64,000 bases of DNA from Kaiparowitsia implicata GSE-PSE-MK54-09C (GTDB taxonomy: Bacteria; Cyanobacteriota; Cyanobacteriia; Elainellales; Elainellaceae). The stretch covers positions 1 to 64,000 of the forward strand of contig JAHHHI010000059.1 of NCBI GenBank assembly GCA_019359435.1, given 5' to 3'. The notes beneath the pieces were generated by a model. It was given only the letters and a program-made list of their open reading frames with translations, was not told where the DNA came from and did no database searches. Positions 49,801 through 59,921 of the stretch are shown here, one piece after another (the stretch's first letter is position 1; each line of letters begins with the position of its first letter). Position numbers and translations under genes: made by a program.

Positions 49801-50781
49801 CCGTTTGATTTGTGCTGCCCTCAGGCTCTCTTCACCCGAAACCCTATGGTGCGGTGTAGGCAAGGATTTGCCGAGTTTTACATCAATTGCGTCGCTGCTG
49901 CTGCTTCAGCCTAGCCTAAACCCACCGTGAACAGGTGGGTAACTCCATAACTCATGACTTGATGATCCCCATGACTGCCATGGAATAGAGCGCGCTCCAC
50001 TATTTCCTCAACGTGACGTTAACGTCACGTTGAGAAAATCCCTAAAACCGTGCGGTGTTAAAAAAATCAAAGTATTACCAATCCTGATAGATTTCTAATG
50101 AGTTTGTAAGGAATAGTAGAAGTATTCTTTTTCGGCCTTGGGCTCAGCGATAAGTATGTAAATCTGATTAAAAGCAACTTATAAAGAGAGCCACCCATCG
50201 GGCGCTTCCCCGGTTTCTGCAAGACCGTTTTATTCTGGCTAACTCCTAATCTTTGGGTTGTCTCTTTGCTTCTAGTCGACCTTGCCTCTAGTCAAAGCAG
50301 CGTAAGACGGCGGCACCAGGTATGGTTGATAGCGATTCCGCGAAAAGGCTTTTTATCAGGCAATTCCAAGACTTTTCTAAGAGTTTTGTGCCATTCTCAT
50401 GGTGATGCTGGCTCATAGTAGTTCTGGCTCGGGATTGTGGGATCGCGATTTTGAACCAGGTAGGCTAAGCTCGGAATCTGGGGATTGGTTTTATGCTCAG
50501 ATTGCGACCTAGAACCGCTACGGCATTGAGCTAGAGTCCGCTACATGAAGCCTGTTTGTGGAAAACTGTCACAGATGCAAAAATCCTCTTGTGGGGGATT
50601 ACTACGGTTGATTAAATGTGCTTTGCTCTTTGGCGATTCCCATGCGCTAGCTGAGGCTTAGGTAAATGGCTCAGACGCTGACTTGAGGAGCGATCGCCCT
50701 CTACCTTCTATCTATTCCAGCTATTCCAGTGCTCGACTGACTGCTTTACTGCTTCCTCCATCCATTTTTTATCGCGAGTCT
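49801..50781. other. Divergent intergenic region with a perfect palindrome
   Basis: About 1 kb. Besides a small hairpin at 49920-49938 (CCCACC/GGTGGG) and the palindrome at 50007-50034 I find no gene. The frame of the protease is open upstream of 50782 from a TTG at 50683, but that part does not look like a signal peptide. Confidence 0.5.
50007..50034. promoter_or_regulatory. Perfect 28-bp palindrome
   Basis: CTCAACGTGACGTT followed directly by its complement, no loop. It is too tight for a good terminator without a spacer and could be an operator or cruciform site. It lies 200 bp upstream of DUF6816 and about 750 bp upstream of the protease. Confidence 0.4.
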
Positions 50782-52146
50782 ATGCTCATGCCTCAGCTTC
50801 TCCGCCGTGTTCGATTGGTTAATGCACTGTTATTTTGCGGAACGGTCGCTGCTAGCGCCGGTTTATCCCTGCTGACTCCTGCGCTGAGTCCGGCGGTGCA
50901 GGCTTCGCTTCAAGATAGCCCCAAGGCGGTGCTTGATGAAGCCTGGCAAATTGTGTATCGCGATTATGTGGATGGCAACTTTAACAATGTGGATTGGGTT
51001 GCGATTCGGCAAGAGTTGCTAAGCCGTAACTACAGCACCCGCGACCAAGCCTACACAACGTTGCGTCAGGCGCTGCAACGGCTGCAAGATCCCTACACTC
51101 GGTTTATGAATCCACAGCAGTTCCAAGCGTTGACGAACCAAACGTCTGGAGAGCTGTCAGGGGTGGGGATTCGGATGAAGGCTGATGAAGAAAGCGGTGA
51201 GATCTCGATTGTGGAGCCGATCCAAAACTCGCCTGCGGCGGCGGCGGGCATTCAGGCGGGCGATCGCATTCTGTCTATTGATGGTGAATCTACCAGCGGT
51301 ATGTCTCTAGAAGACGCGTCTCAACGCATTCGCGGGGAAGAAGGCTCGTCGATTGTGCTAGAAATTCAGCGCGAGGAGTCCGCCCCCTTTGATGTCACCC
51401 TGACGCGCAGCCGCATTCAGCTGTCCAATGTTCACCATACTCTAAAGCAGGAGAATGGGGCGCGGGTTGGCTATGTTCGACTCTCCGAGTTCTCTGCCAA
51501 TTCTGCTGAGCAGATGCAAGGCGCGATCAACTCTCTGCTAGAACAGAATGCAGAAGGGTTTGTGCTGGATTTGCGGGGTAATCCGGGTGGGTTGCTCGAT
51601 GCCAGCATTGCGATCGCCCGGATGTGGTTGCCCTCTGGCACCATCGTTCGCACGGAAGATCGCACAGGCGGCAGCTACGAATACCGCGCTAATAATACTG
51701 CCCTAACGACCCTGCCCCTGGTTGTGCTGGTCGATGGTAATTCCGCTAGCTCAAGCGAAATCTTGACAGGCGCACTAAAGGACAATAATCGCGCCACAGT
51801 AGTAGGCAGCACCACCTTTGGCAAAGCGCTCGTACAGTCGGTGCATCGCCTGTCAGATGGCTCAGGGCTGGCAGTCACGGTCTCTCACTATTACACCCCA
51901 AATGGTACGGATATTAGCCAGTTGGGGATCACGCCTGACATTCAGGTCAGCTTGAATGAGTCGCAGCAGCGACAGTTGACGACAAACCCCCAAGAACGGG
52001 CTACTGCAACGGATGTGCAGTATGTGCGGGCACTATCGGCGCTGCAATCCACTATTTCGGCCCAGCCACGCCAGCCGCGCCAAGCCGCAGAACCCAACCA
52101 GCCGCGGCAAGATACCCGTTTGAGTCTGCCTCTGCAAATGAACTAA
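50782..52146 (+). CDS. C-terminal processing serine protease (Ctp family, S41)
   Basis: Periplasmic or lumenal protease of 454 residues from ATG 50782. The signal (about 12-40) is followed by an S41 N-terminal helical domain, a PDZ domain (about 120-205, SGVGIRMKADEES to GDRILSIDG) and the catalytic domain. The Ser/Lys dyad lies in DGNSASSSEI (Ser about 323) and TTFGKALVQ (Lys about 348). Cyanobacteria carry CtpA (D1 maturation), CtpB and CtpC; this one cannot be told apart by eye. The Gln/Pro-rich C-terminal tail is unusual but not rare. Confidence 0.93.
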   Translation: MLMPQLLRRVRLVNALLFCGTVAASAGLSLLTPALSPAVQASLQDSPKAVLDEAWQIVYRDYVDGNFNNVDWVAIRQELLSRNYSTRDQAYTTLRQALQRLQDPYTRFMNPQQFQALTNQTSGELSGVGIRMKADEESGEISIVEPIQNSPAAAAGIQAGDRILSIDGESTSGMSLEDASQRIRGEEGSSIVLEIQREESAPFDVTLTRSRIQLSNVHHTLKQENGARVGYVRLSEFSANSAEQMQGAINSLLEQNAEGFVLDLRGNPGGLLDASIAIARMWLPSGTIVRTEDRTGGSYEYRANNTALTTLPLVVLVDGNSASSSEILTGALKDNNRATVVGSTTFGKALVQSVHRLSDGSGLAVTVSHYYTPNGTDISQLGITPDIQVSLNESQQRQLTTNPQERATATDVQYVRALSALQSTISAQPRQPRQAAEPNQPRQDTRLSLPLQMN

Positions 52147-52174
52147 TGCCAACGTCAGGGTCACGGCCTATCCC

Positions 52175-54037
52175 TTAAATGCCGTGGCTCTTGCCAATCA
52201 CCCAGTGTCGTCGAAAGTAACGAGAAAGGCTAGATTCCTCTAGCGACAGGCAAATAGGGCGTCCGTGGGGGCACGTATAGGGGTGGCGGGTAGCTTGCCA
52301 CTGATGCAGCAGGGCTTGCATTTCGCTGAGGGCTAGGGGTGTGCCATTTCTCAGAGCTGTGCGGCAGGCAGTTGCCACCAAAGCACTGTCCAAATCATCT
52401 CCCAAGCTCAGCTCGCGCAGAGCGTCGGCGCAGTCATCGCGCTGACGCAAGGCTGCGGGAACTGTCCGCACGGCCCAGAGCTGATCCCCAAACTCATCGA
52501 CGGTCATTCCCAAGCGCTGCAATTGCTCTACCTGCGCGCCAGAAAGCTGCGTCAACATGATGGGAGAATCAATGGGGACAAGTTGCCAGCGATCGCACAA
52601 TTGTTCATACAGCACCCGCTCATGGGCAATGTGCTGTTCTATTAGCCAGAGTCCGGTAGGGTGCTCGGCCACAATATACATGTGGTGCAGTTGGGCGATC
52701 GCCCGCAGCGACAGCATGGGATTGGGTGACGGGTCGGGGGAGTCTGTGGAGTGCTTGAAGGGGCGATCGCCCCTGTCCTGAGCCTCATCCTCATCTACGG
52801 ACGTGCTCGAGGAGCCCTCCCTCCAACTCTGCACACGCCGCTGAGCGTTGTAGCCCCCTTCCTTTTCTGACGCCTGAAGCAATTGGTTGACGCGCGACCC
52901 GTAGCCCAGATCAGGCTGGCTGGCTGTGTGCAGCTGTAACGCGTGGTGGATAGCGCTCACTACCCGGCCCCGCCAGCCGTCCATGTCTTGCAGGTAGACT
53001 TCTGCTTTAGCCGGATGACGGTTCCAGTCAATGTCGCGGGGGGACAGGTGCAAATGCACGAAACAAATGGGATGGCGATCGCGCGGTAGTGTGCGGTGAA
53101 AGGCCGAGAACACCGCCTGCTCTACCTCGGGGCAGCGCACCACTCGCCCATTGACGGCAACCTTGATCCAGTCAGGACGGCGGCGATGGCAGCGATGGGG
53201 CAACCCCAACAGAATTTCCAGCCCCTGAGCTATCTGAGATGGGGTTGTGGCGGTTGGCGCTGCAATGGCTGGCATTCCGCTCTCAGCCAAGGATGGGGCG
53301 ATGGACGTTGAAGCAGCAGTAGTTGCACTGGGCCAACATACGGTTTGCAGATCGCCAGCTTCTATCGTTCGCAATATCTGAGGCAAGATGGCCTGTGCCT
53401 GAGGGCTGCCCCACAGGCAAAACCAGTCGCGGCGAGCGGTGGCGGAGCCGTTGACCTCGCCACGATACACTTGCCACGTCACCTGGGGATGGCACAGGGC
53501 TAAATGCTGAACCACTAACTGCACCAGCCGCAACTGCTGACCGGCGGGCGGCAGGCTCTGACGGCGCGAAGGCAGGGAGTGAAATAGGTTCGACACCGTA
53601 ACGATGGTTCCCGGAGCGATCGCCGTTACCCTCGTTTGCACAGGGTGCCCCTGAGGGCTATAGCGGACATGCATCCCATCCGCTACAGTTCCTGGACGGC
53701 TGCTGATCTCTAGCTCAGAGAGCTGTGCTAGGCTGTGCAGCGCCTCACCCCGAAATCCCAAACTGGCAATGTTCCAGAGATCAGCACTACCCCAAATCTT
53801 GTTGGTGCTGTGGGGCAGCGCCGCGCGTTGCAGATTTTCTAGGGTGATGCCGGCTCCGTTATCAGCAACCTGGATGCGCCACTGTTCTAGCCACAGCGTG
53901 ATCGTGATACGCGTGGCTCCCGCGTCTATCGCATTTTCTGCGAGTTCGCGCACCACGGCAGCCAGAGAGTCAATGACCTCTCCTGCCGCCATCAGATGCA
54001 CCACGTCATCCGGTAAGGTTTGAATCTGAGACCCCAT
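52175..54037 (-). CDS. mutL: DNA mismatch repair protein MutL
   Basis: 620 residues. GHKL ATPase half: AAGEVI, RELAENAIDAGA, DNGAG and LGFRGEAL. A variable Ser/Asp-rich linker (about 400-450) precedes the C-terminal dimer/endonuclease half with IEQHIAHERVLYE, TACRTALRNG, CPHGRP and YFRR. These are the metal-binding motifs of nicking MutL, though the first motif begins with Glu where the consensus has Asp. mutS is not nearby. It converges on the Ctp protease with 28 bp between stops. Confidence 0.96.
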   Translation of the reverse strand: MGSQIQTLPDDVVHLMAAGEVIDSLAAVVRELAENAIDAGATRITITLWLEQWRIQVADNGAGITLENLQRAALPHSTNKIWGSADLWNIASLGFRGEALHSLAQLSELEISSRPGTVADGMHVRYSPQGHPVQTRVTAIAPGTIVTVSNLFHSLPSRRQSLPPAGQQLRLVQLVVQHLALCHPQVTWQVYRGEVNGSATARRDWFCLWGSPQAQAILPQILRTIEAGDLQTVCWPSATTAASTSIAPSLAESGMPAIAAPTATTPSQIAQGLEILLGLPHRCHRRRPDWIKVAVNGRVVRCPEVEQAVFSAFHRTLPRDRHPICFVHLHLSPRDIDWNRHPAKAEVYLQDMDGWRGRVVSAIHHALQLHTASQPDLGYGSRVNQLLQASEKEGGYNAQRRVQSWREGSSSTSVDEDEAQDRGDRPFKHSTDSPDPSPNPMLSLRAIAQLHHMYIVAEHPTGLWLIEQHIAHERVLYEQLCDRWQLVPIDSPIMLTQLSGAQVEQLQRLGMTVDEFGDQLWAVRTVPAALRQRDDCADALRELSLGDDLDSALVATACRTALRNGTPLALSEMQALLHQWQATRHPYTCPHGRPICLSLEESSLSRYFRRHWVIGKSHGI

Positions 54038-54133
54038 GCCACCAGTGTAGGCGTTGGTTACGAACCTTGTCTGAAGAACCTTGGCGCGCTGTCAGCTTGT
54101 TTTTTGGCCTGTTTTCGCAACCCCTGTGTCCGT

Positions 54134-55474
54134 TTATAAGCCTTCCAGTCGCCGATACCACTCTTGATCGGTTTTATCTTTTTGGGCTAGTTCTTGTTCT
54201 GTGAGATCGCGCTCAGATGTATACGCCAAGTCATCTTCTTTCACCACAGTTTCGGCTGCAAACTGACGGGCAAAGGCCAGCTTTTTCTGCAAGGCTGGGT
54301 TGGCCTCATTGAGTCGCACGGCTTGGTCTTGGCGTGCCGTGTTGCGGGCCTCAAGCTTTTGATTTTGGCGTTGAACCCACAGATAGCGCACTAAGGGAAT
54401 GGCTACAAATCCTAGCGCATAGGCTATCAGCACGCCATAAAGCCCCCCAGCGACGCCCACCAACCCCCCGAGAGCGGCGGCCCAACCATCGCGCAGGAGA
54501 AACCCTAGCCAAATTGCGCCGACCAGGTTAACGCCGCCCAGCCCGGCTGCTAGGGTGAGTTGGTTAGAGCTGGCGTTGCTGAATTTCCATAGGGTCTCTT
54601 TGAGATAAGCCGCGACAGGCGCTGTTTTTGCCTGCTTCGCAGTGACCTGCAATTCTGGGAAGCGGTAGATGAGCTGACCGTCATCGCTGACTTCGGGGCT
54701 GCCGTTGAAGCGTAGCAGCACAGGCAGCATGTAGTCTTCGTCGTCACTTGGGTTGGGCGGCACATCTAGATAAGGGGCAACTTGCTCAGCGGCGATCGCC
54801 CCACCCTGATTGCGAATAACCGTGGCGATCGCCTGCCAGCGCCGCTCCTCCAAATCTGCATTGGGATCCCCATCTCCGAACAAAAAGGAAAAGACCGCTT
54901 CTAAAAAGCCCATCTCGTCCTCTTTTGATACGGCACCCTTGGTGTTGCGCCCCATCGGACGGGATGTACCGCCATAGGCATAGCGCCGCCGCCGACCGTA
55001 GCCCGGAGAAAAGATGTAGAACCAGTTAGGGCTAAACCACAACAGCCCGCCACTGCCGCCGCGACCCCCTCCCAAATTGATCCCGCCGCCGCGGTCATCG
55101 CTCCGTCCGGCGCTGCTCATGGCAATTAGAATGGCAATGATCGCTAGCATGATCAGCACAATCGAGGCAATCAGCATGACCCCAAACGAAATGCGGATGA
55201 CGTAGAACAGCACATTCCACACCCGTTGCCACGCTTGTTGCAGCCGCAGCCGCAGCGACTTGCTTTGAAGAATGGTGCGAAACTGTCGGGGAAACACATA
55301 GGCCACTTCACCCATGTCTGACACTTGCAGATGCCCACCAGCCTCAGTTGCTAGCGCCAGTAAGCCCTGCTGAGCTACTTTGACATCAATCCCCGCCTGG
55401 GTGGCTACATCTCCGGGGGTCACCCGATAGTCCAGCCGTTCAACGGCACTCATCACTTTGGGATTGAGTATCAT
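54134..55474 (-). CDS. Conserved cyanobacterial/plastid-type membrane protein
   Basis: 446 residues. A short N-terminal winged-helix-like region (RLDYRVTPGDVATQAGIDVKV, partial quote) is followed by one helix (about 92-120), a Gly/Arg-rich loop (about 125-175), a second helix-turn domain (about 205-285) and two more helices (about 305-365). A charged coiled-coil tail completes the protein. It resembles the plant protein encoded by At5g03900; I am only moderately sure. Function unknown. Minus strand, upstream of mutL by about 100 bp, so possibly in one transcript. Confidence 0.75.
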   Translation of the reverse strand: MILNPKVMSAVERLDYRVTPGDVATQAGIDVKVAQQGLLALATEAGGHLQVSDMGEVAYVFPRQFRTILQSKSLRLRLQQAWQRVWNVLFYVIRISFGVMLIASIVLIMLAIIAILIAMSSAGRSDDRGGGINLGGGRGGSGGLLWFSPNWFYIFSPGYGRRRRYAYGGTSRPMGRNTKGAVSKEDEMGFLEAVFSFLFGDGDPNADLEERRWQAIATVIRNQGGAIAAEQVAPYLDVPPNPSDDEDYMLPVLLRFNGSPEVSDDGQLIYRFPELQVTAKQAKTAPVAAYLKETLWKFSNASSNQLTLAAGLGGVNLVGAIWLGFLLRDGWAAALGGLVGVAGGLYGVLIAYALGFVAIPLVRYLWVQRQNQKLEARNTARQDQAVRLNEANPALQKKLAFARQFAAETVVKEDDLAYTSERDLTEQELAQKDKTDQEWYRRLEGL

Positions 55475-55868
55475 ACCTCTTGCCTCAAAAAATAGTGCGA
55501 CCTACCTTCAATCTAGGCAGGTTTTCGGGCAATCGACAACGTCATTCTCGGGGGAATGTCCGAACCAAGGGCGATATGCTGGGCTGGTGAGTCTCTGCGG
55601 GCGATCGCCCCTTCCCATTTTCTCAGCAATCTTCTCAACCTTCGCAACGCGCAACAGTCTGCTCAACTATGCTATGGGCTAGCTGCGCCAAGAGGCTGTA
55701 GGACTCGGCAGTAGTACTCTACAATTAATGCAGATGCAGGGTAGTCGTAGGCGATCGCTAGTTGCTATTTGGCTTCATCCTCTTTTGTAGGCAGTCTGCT
55801 GGTTCAGGCTGATGTCAGTTCCTATCTATCTCGCTTAATTCCACATTATTGAGTAGTTGGTCAGGTCT
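55475..55868. promoter_or_regulatory. Divergent promoter region before ycf3
   Basis: About 0.39 kb with no gene. Holds promoters for the membrane protein (minus) and ycf3 (plus). Confidence 0.4.
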
Positions 55869-56390
55869 ATGCCCAGATCACAGCGCAACGACAACTTTAT
55901 CGACAAGACCTTTACGGTGATGGCAGACATGATCTTAAAGATGATGCCTACCAACAAAACTGCGAAAGAAGCCTTTGCCTACTACCGGGATGGCATGTCG
56001 GCTCAGGCCGATGGCGAATATGCTGAGGCCATGGCGAACTATGAAGAAGCGCTCAAGCTAGAAGAAAATCCTTACGACCGCAGCTTTGTGCTCTATAACA
56101 TGGGTCTAATCTTCGCCAGCAATGGAGATCATGACAAAGCGCTGGAGCAGTACCACGAAGCCATCGAGCACAATCCTCGGCTACCCCAAGCGCTCAACAA
56201 CATTGCAGTGATCTATCACTATCTGGGAGAGCGCGCCCAGGTAGAAGGCGACACGGCCACTGCCGACAGCTATTATGATCAGGCCGCAGAATACTGGCAG
56301 CGTGCGATTCGCCAAGCGCCTAACAACTACATCGAAGCGCAAAACTGGCTCAAAACCACAGGTCGCTCCAAAGCCGATATCTTTTTCTAG
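55869..56390 (+). CDS. ycf3: Photosystem I assembly protein Ycf3
   Basis: TPR chaperone of 173 residues that helps assemble PsaA/PsaB. From the ATG at 55869 it reads [15 protein letters not shown], with three TPR motifs (about 35-68, 72-105 and 120-153; [23 protein letters not shown] is the second, written in part). Length and N terminus match Ycf3. A TTG 12 bp upstream is less likely. It is followed by gatC after about 190 bp. Confidence 0.97.
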   Translation: MPRSQRNDNFIDKTFTVMADMILKMMPTNKTAKEAFAYYRDGMSAQADGEYAEAMANYEEALKLEENPYDRSFVLYNMGLIFASNGDHDKALEQYHEAIEHNPRLPQALNNIAVIYHYLGERAQVEGDTATADSYYDQAAEYWQRAIRQAPNNYIEAQNWLKTTGRSKADIFF

Positions 56391-56576
56391 GGGTTGCTCA
56401 GGCTTTAGACTCTAAATTTCTGATCCCCTATACTTGGCTGGGCCAAGGCGCAACTGTTAGCCTTGCTGCATTGCATTAAAGGCAACGTTGAGAGCCCATC
56501 CCATCTTCTTGCTGGCATGCTGCGCGTCGATAGCTGCCCACACTCACACCGTTCAACTCCTAATCCCCATCCTGCA

Positions 56577-56867
56577 ATGTCAATCGATCGCGAACAGGTT
56601 CAAAAGGTTGCCCATTTGGCGCGGCTGCAGCTCACCCCAGATGAAGAAACCCAGTTCACCACGCAGCTCAACGACATTTTGGACTACTTTGAGCAGTTGA
56701 GCGAGCTGGATACGAGCCAAGTTGAGCCGACGACACGTGCCATTGATACCGTCAATGTGACACGGGTTGATCAACTTCAATCCACGGCTGTGCGGGAGCA
56801 AATTCTAGACTGTGCGCCCGACCGAGACGGTGAGTTTTTCCGTGTGCCTCAGATTTTGAATGATTAA
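56577..56867 (+). CDS. gatC: Glutamyl-tRNA(Gln)/aspartyl-tRNA(Asn) amidotransferase subunit C
   Basis: 96 residues; small stabilising subunit of the GatCAB complex. The reading MSIDREQVQKVAHLARLQL, then LDYFEQLSELDT and a C-terminal FFRVPQIL, is typical. The frame is open upstream to 56463 but the ATG at 56577 starts the conserved part. gatA and gatB are not in the window. Confidence 0.95.
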   Translation: MSIDREQVQKVAHLARLQLTPDEETQFTTQLNDILDYFEQLSELDTSQVEPTTRAIDTVNVTRVDQLQSTAVREQILDCAPDRDGEFFRVPQILND

Positions 56868-56948
56868 GACTTGGGCCAGAGCCTCTTTGAGTTTGGTGGG
56901 ACTAGGCAGTGGGTGTGATGCCGGTGCTTGGGCTCGTGCGATCGCGGC

Positions 56949-58139
56949 ATGACAAATGTGGTGTTGCTGGTTTTGTGTCAGGCGATCGCCGCTACCAGTA
57001 TGACGCTGCTGTTTACTGTGGCGGCGTTGGTAGGGCGTGATTTGCTCACTGACCCCACCTGGGCAACGTTGCCCTTAGCGCTGCTTCAGGTGGCGGTTAT
57101 GGGGGCTACGATTCCGGCTTCGTTGCTGATGCAGCGGTGGGGGCGATCGCCCGGATTTGCCGTCGGAACGCTGATTGGCATCGTGGGGGCAGGGTTAGGG
57201 GCGATCGCCATCCTGAGCCATAGCTTTCTGCTGTTCTGTCTAGCGACCAGCCTGCTGGGGGTATTCAACGGCTTTGCTGGGTTTTATCGGTTTGCAGCGG
57301 CAGATGCGGCGCAGGTGTCGTTTCGAGCGCAGGCAATTTCTTGGGTGGTGGCGGGCGGCGTGATTGCCGCTGTAGTCGGGCCAAACCTAGCAAAATGGTC
57401 GGTGAACTGGTTGCCCAATGCCACCTATGCGGGAGCGTTTGGGGCGATCGCCCTGTTGTTAATGTTGACCTTTCCGCTTTTAGCCCGAGTTCACATCCCA
57501 CCGCTCTCTGCGGCGCAAACCCAAGCGCTGGGCGACCGTCGCCCGCTAAAGCAGATTGCCCGACAGCCAGTGTTTCGAGTGGCTGTGCTGGGCAGCATGG
57601 TGGGCTACAGCGTGATGGCGCTGTTAATGACGGCCACACCGCTTGCTATGACGGCGATCGCCCATCCCTTTGAATCAGCAGCTTCGGTGATTCAGTGGCA
57701 CGTGCTGGGCATGTTTGCCCCGTCCTTTTTCACCGGGTCGCTGATTGCCCGAGCTGGTGTTTTGCGAATTATCCTCTGCGGGGTGGCGCTGAACCTGCTG
57801 TGCGTGGGCATTAATTTGGCAGGCACCGAGCTGGTGCACTTTCATCTCGCGCTAATTCTGCTGGGCATCGGCTGGAATTTTATGTTCGTAGGCTCTACCA
57901 CGCTGCTCACCGAGACCTATACGCCTGCCGAACAGTCAAAAACCCAGGCGGTTCACGACTTTTTAATGTTTGGGTTTGTGGCGATCGCCACGTCGCTGTC
58001 GGGGCAACTGCTCAACCGCATGGGTTGGGTCGCGGTCAATATGGCAGGAGTGCCGCCGCTGTTGCTGGTTCTTGTCAGTGTGTTGTGGCTAATGCGATCG
58101 CGCCCTTCTGCCGTGCTGAATGATCCCCGTGTGGGATGA
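56949..58139 (+). CDS. Major facilitator superfamily transporter
   Basis: 396 residues with about twelve membrane helices. The cytoplasmic loop between helices 2 and 3 (MQRWGRSPGFAVGT) fits the MFS RxGRR-type motif, and the second half repeats it less well. The relatives are uncharacterised efflux-type carriers; substrate unknown. ATG at 56949 is used because the frame's upstream extension has no signal. It starts about 80 bp after gatC. Confidence 0.88.
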   Translation: MTNVVLLVLCQAIAATSMTLLFTVAALVGRDLLTDPTWATLPLALLQVAVMGATIPASLLMQRWGRSPGFAVGTLIGIVGAGLGAIAILSHSFLLFCLATSLLGVFNGFAGFYRFAAADAAQVSFRAQAISWVVAGGVIAAVVGPNLAKWSVNWLPNATYAGAFGAIALLLMLTFPLLARVHIPPLSAAQTQALGDRRPLKQIARQPVFRVAVLGSMVGYSVMALLMTATPLAMTAIAHPFESAASVIQWHVLGMFAPSFFTGSLIARAGVLRIILCGVALNLLCVGINLAGTELVHFHLALILLGIGWNFMFVGSTTLLTETYTPAEQSKTQAVHDFLMFGFVAIATSLSGQLLNRMGWVAVNMAGVPPLLLVLVSVLWLMRSRPSAVLNDPRVG

Positions 58140-58382
58140 AGCAGGCTCGTCCGCTTTTACCCTTCAGCATTCATAGATCGGTTATGGAATATGCTATTGC
58201 GAGGTCTGTATGCAAGACCTATGGAGTTTTGAGGTGGTGCTCCCAGGACTGCCCTCGCGCGCCATCACCGCATACCCATTTAGAATGACCCGAGGTTCTA
58301 TATCACTCCTATGGAGCTGACGCGAGTTCGAGGTGCCCCATACTCTGCTGGCGGAACTACGGTGAGCTGGGATTCCAGATTG

Positions 58383-59921
58383 CTAGGATTCAGCAGGAGT
58401 ATAGATCGCAGCCGCAGCCATGGCCTCTATTGATAGGGTAGTCTGGCCCGTCTCATCAACGACAACCTGATCTGCGGCATCGGTGCAGGCTTGGGGATCA
58501 GTGTAGGCACTGGGTTGCAAGATATTGCAGTAGGTGCCAGGGCGTAGCCCTGTTTGAAAGGTGTGGTGCAATGGGCGATCGCTCCGATTGATCACCACAA
58601 ATCCAACGTTTCCACGGCCAAAGGCAATTTGGTTTGCGCCATCGCTCCACCAGTGAGTGAGCGGTTGCCCGTGGGTGGCCCGGCGAAATTTCACCATGCG
58701 GGCGATCGCAGGCCAGCGATGCTCGCACTGCCATTTGGCAAAACATTGAGATTGTCCATCGACAAACACCGGCTGGGTCGCACCATGGCTATCTGTGGGC
58801 GGCCCTTGGTCGGTGTCATCAAAGGCATAGCTCGACATGACCTGAGGATAGCCATAGGGGTGTGCCAACATAAACACGTTTGCCAGTTCGTAGAGCGTAC
58901 CGTTTTTGTATGTGAGGTAGTTGCCGCCACCCCCATGCCCGCGCTGCTTGTCGTGATTATCAATGAATATGACAGACTGATGCGTGGGCACGAGGCCCCA
59001 GTCTTCTCCGAGCGTGTTGAGCTGCGCTAGGGTGCGATCGCCCTCATTAAGAAAGACTTCGCTGACGAGTCGCCCATACTCAAACTCGTGCACCGCTCCA
59101 TTGCCGTAATACTCGTCTTTTTTGATGACTTCAGTGCCGGGATCAATGACTTCTTGGTAAATGTAAAGTTCACGGTCGGTACGCTGATGCAGTTGATCTA
59201 GAATGTCTCCCAGCTCATAGGCGGCAATATGCTTGGCCGCGTCAATGCGAAAGCCATCGATGCCCAAGTCCGCTAGATCGGCCAGATAATCCACAATGGT
59301 GGCTTGCACGGTAGCCGACCCCGTTTTGAGATCGGCGAGGCCGACCAATTCACAGGTTGTCACCTCAGCTCGATCTTGATAGGTTTCAATGGGGCGTCGG
59401 CAGGGGTGAAAGTCGCTGGGTTTGTAGAGATTGGGGTGGTTGTATTTGCGGTAGGCCGTGCCGCCGCTGCCAATGCCGCTGTCGATCGCCGCCATATGGT
59501 TAATGACGGCATCGGCATAGACCTTGACGCCTGCGGCATGGCAGCGCTCGACCATGTCGCGAAGCTGGGTGCGATCGCCGCTGCGGCTCATCAGTTTGTA
59601 GCTGACGGGCTGATAGCGCTGCCACCAGGGATATCCTTGATTGGACAACACCACATGTTCGTTGGGGGGAGAAATCTGCACCCCGTCATAGCCATTGGAG
59701 CCAAGAAATGCCTCGCACTCTTCGCCGATATCGTCCCACGTCCACTCAAACAAGTGAACAAAGGCTGACGGGGGAGCGGTGTCTATCGTTGCAATGGAGG
59801 GGGTCGCTGTATAAGCCTGCGAGGCTTCGGGCAGTCGAGATGATAGTCGCAGAGCGGCGATCGCCAAAAAAGCCAGAATCAACCCAGCCCACACCCAGTT
59901 TCGTTTTAGCTTATAAAACAC
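58383..59921 (-). CDS. Alpha-amylase, GH13, N-terminally anchored
   Basis: 512 residues. A hydrophobic segment (9-27) anchors or exports it. The GH13 barrel follows with VHLFEWTWDDI, region I DAVINHM (137-143), region II GFRIDAAKH with nucleophile D227, region III with acid E257 in IYQEVID and region IV FIDNHD with D324, then KQRGHGGG. The RGHGG loop is that of the animal/actinobacterial-type amylases. A small beta domain forms the C terminus. The start is GTG with GAGGGG upstream. Probable role: use of external or periplasmic glucans. Confidence 0.93.
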   Translation of the reverse strand: MFYKLKRNWVWAGLILAFLAIAALRLSSRLPEASQAYTATPSIATIDTAPPSAFVHLFEWTWDDIGEECEAFLGSNGYDGVQISPPNEHVVLSNQGYPWWQRYQPVSYKLMSRSGDRTQLRDMVERCHAAGVKVYADAVINHMAAIDSGIGSGGTAYRKYNHPNLYKPSDFHPCRRPIETYQDRAEVTTCELVGLADLKTGSATVQATIVDYLADLADLGIDGFRIDAAKHIAAYELGDILDQLHQRTDRELYIYQEVIDPGTEVIKKDEYYGNGAVHEFEYGRLVSEVFLNEGDRTLAQLNTLGEDWGLVPTHQSVIFIDNHDKQRGHGGGGNYLTYKNGTLYELANVFMLAHPYGYPQVMSSYAFDDTDQGPPTDSHGATQPVFVDGQSQCFAKWQCEHRWPAIARMVKFRRATHGQPLTHWWSDGANQIAFGRGNVGFVVINRSDRPLHHTFQTGLRPGTYCNILQPSAYTDPQACTDAADQVVVDETGQTTLSIEAMAAAAIYTPAES

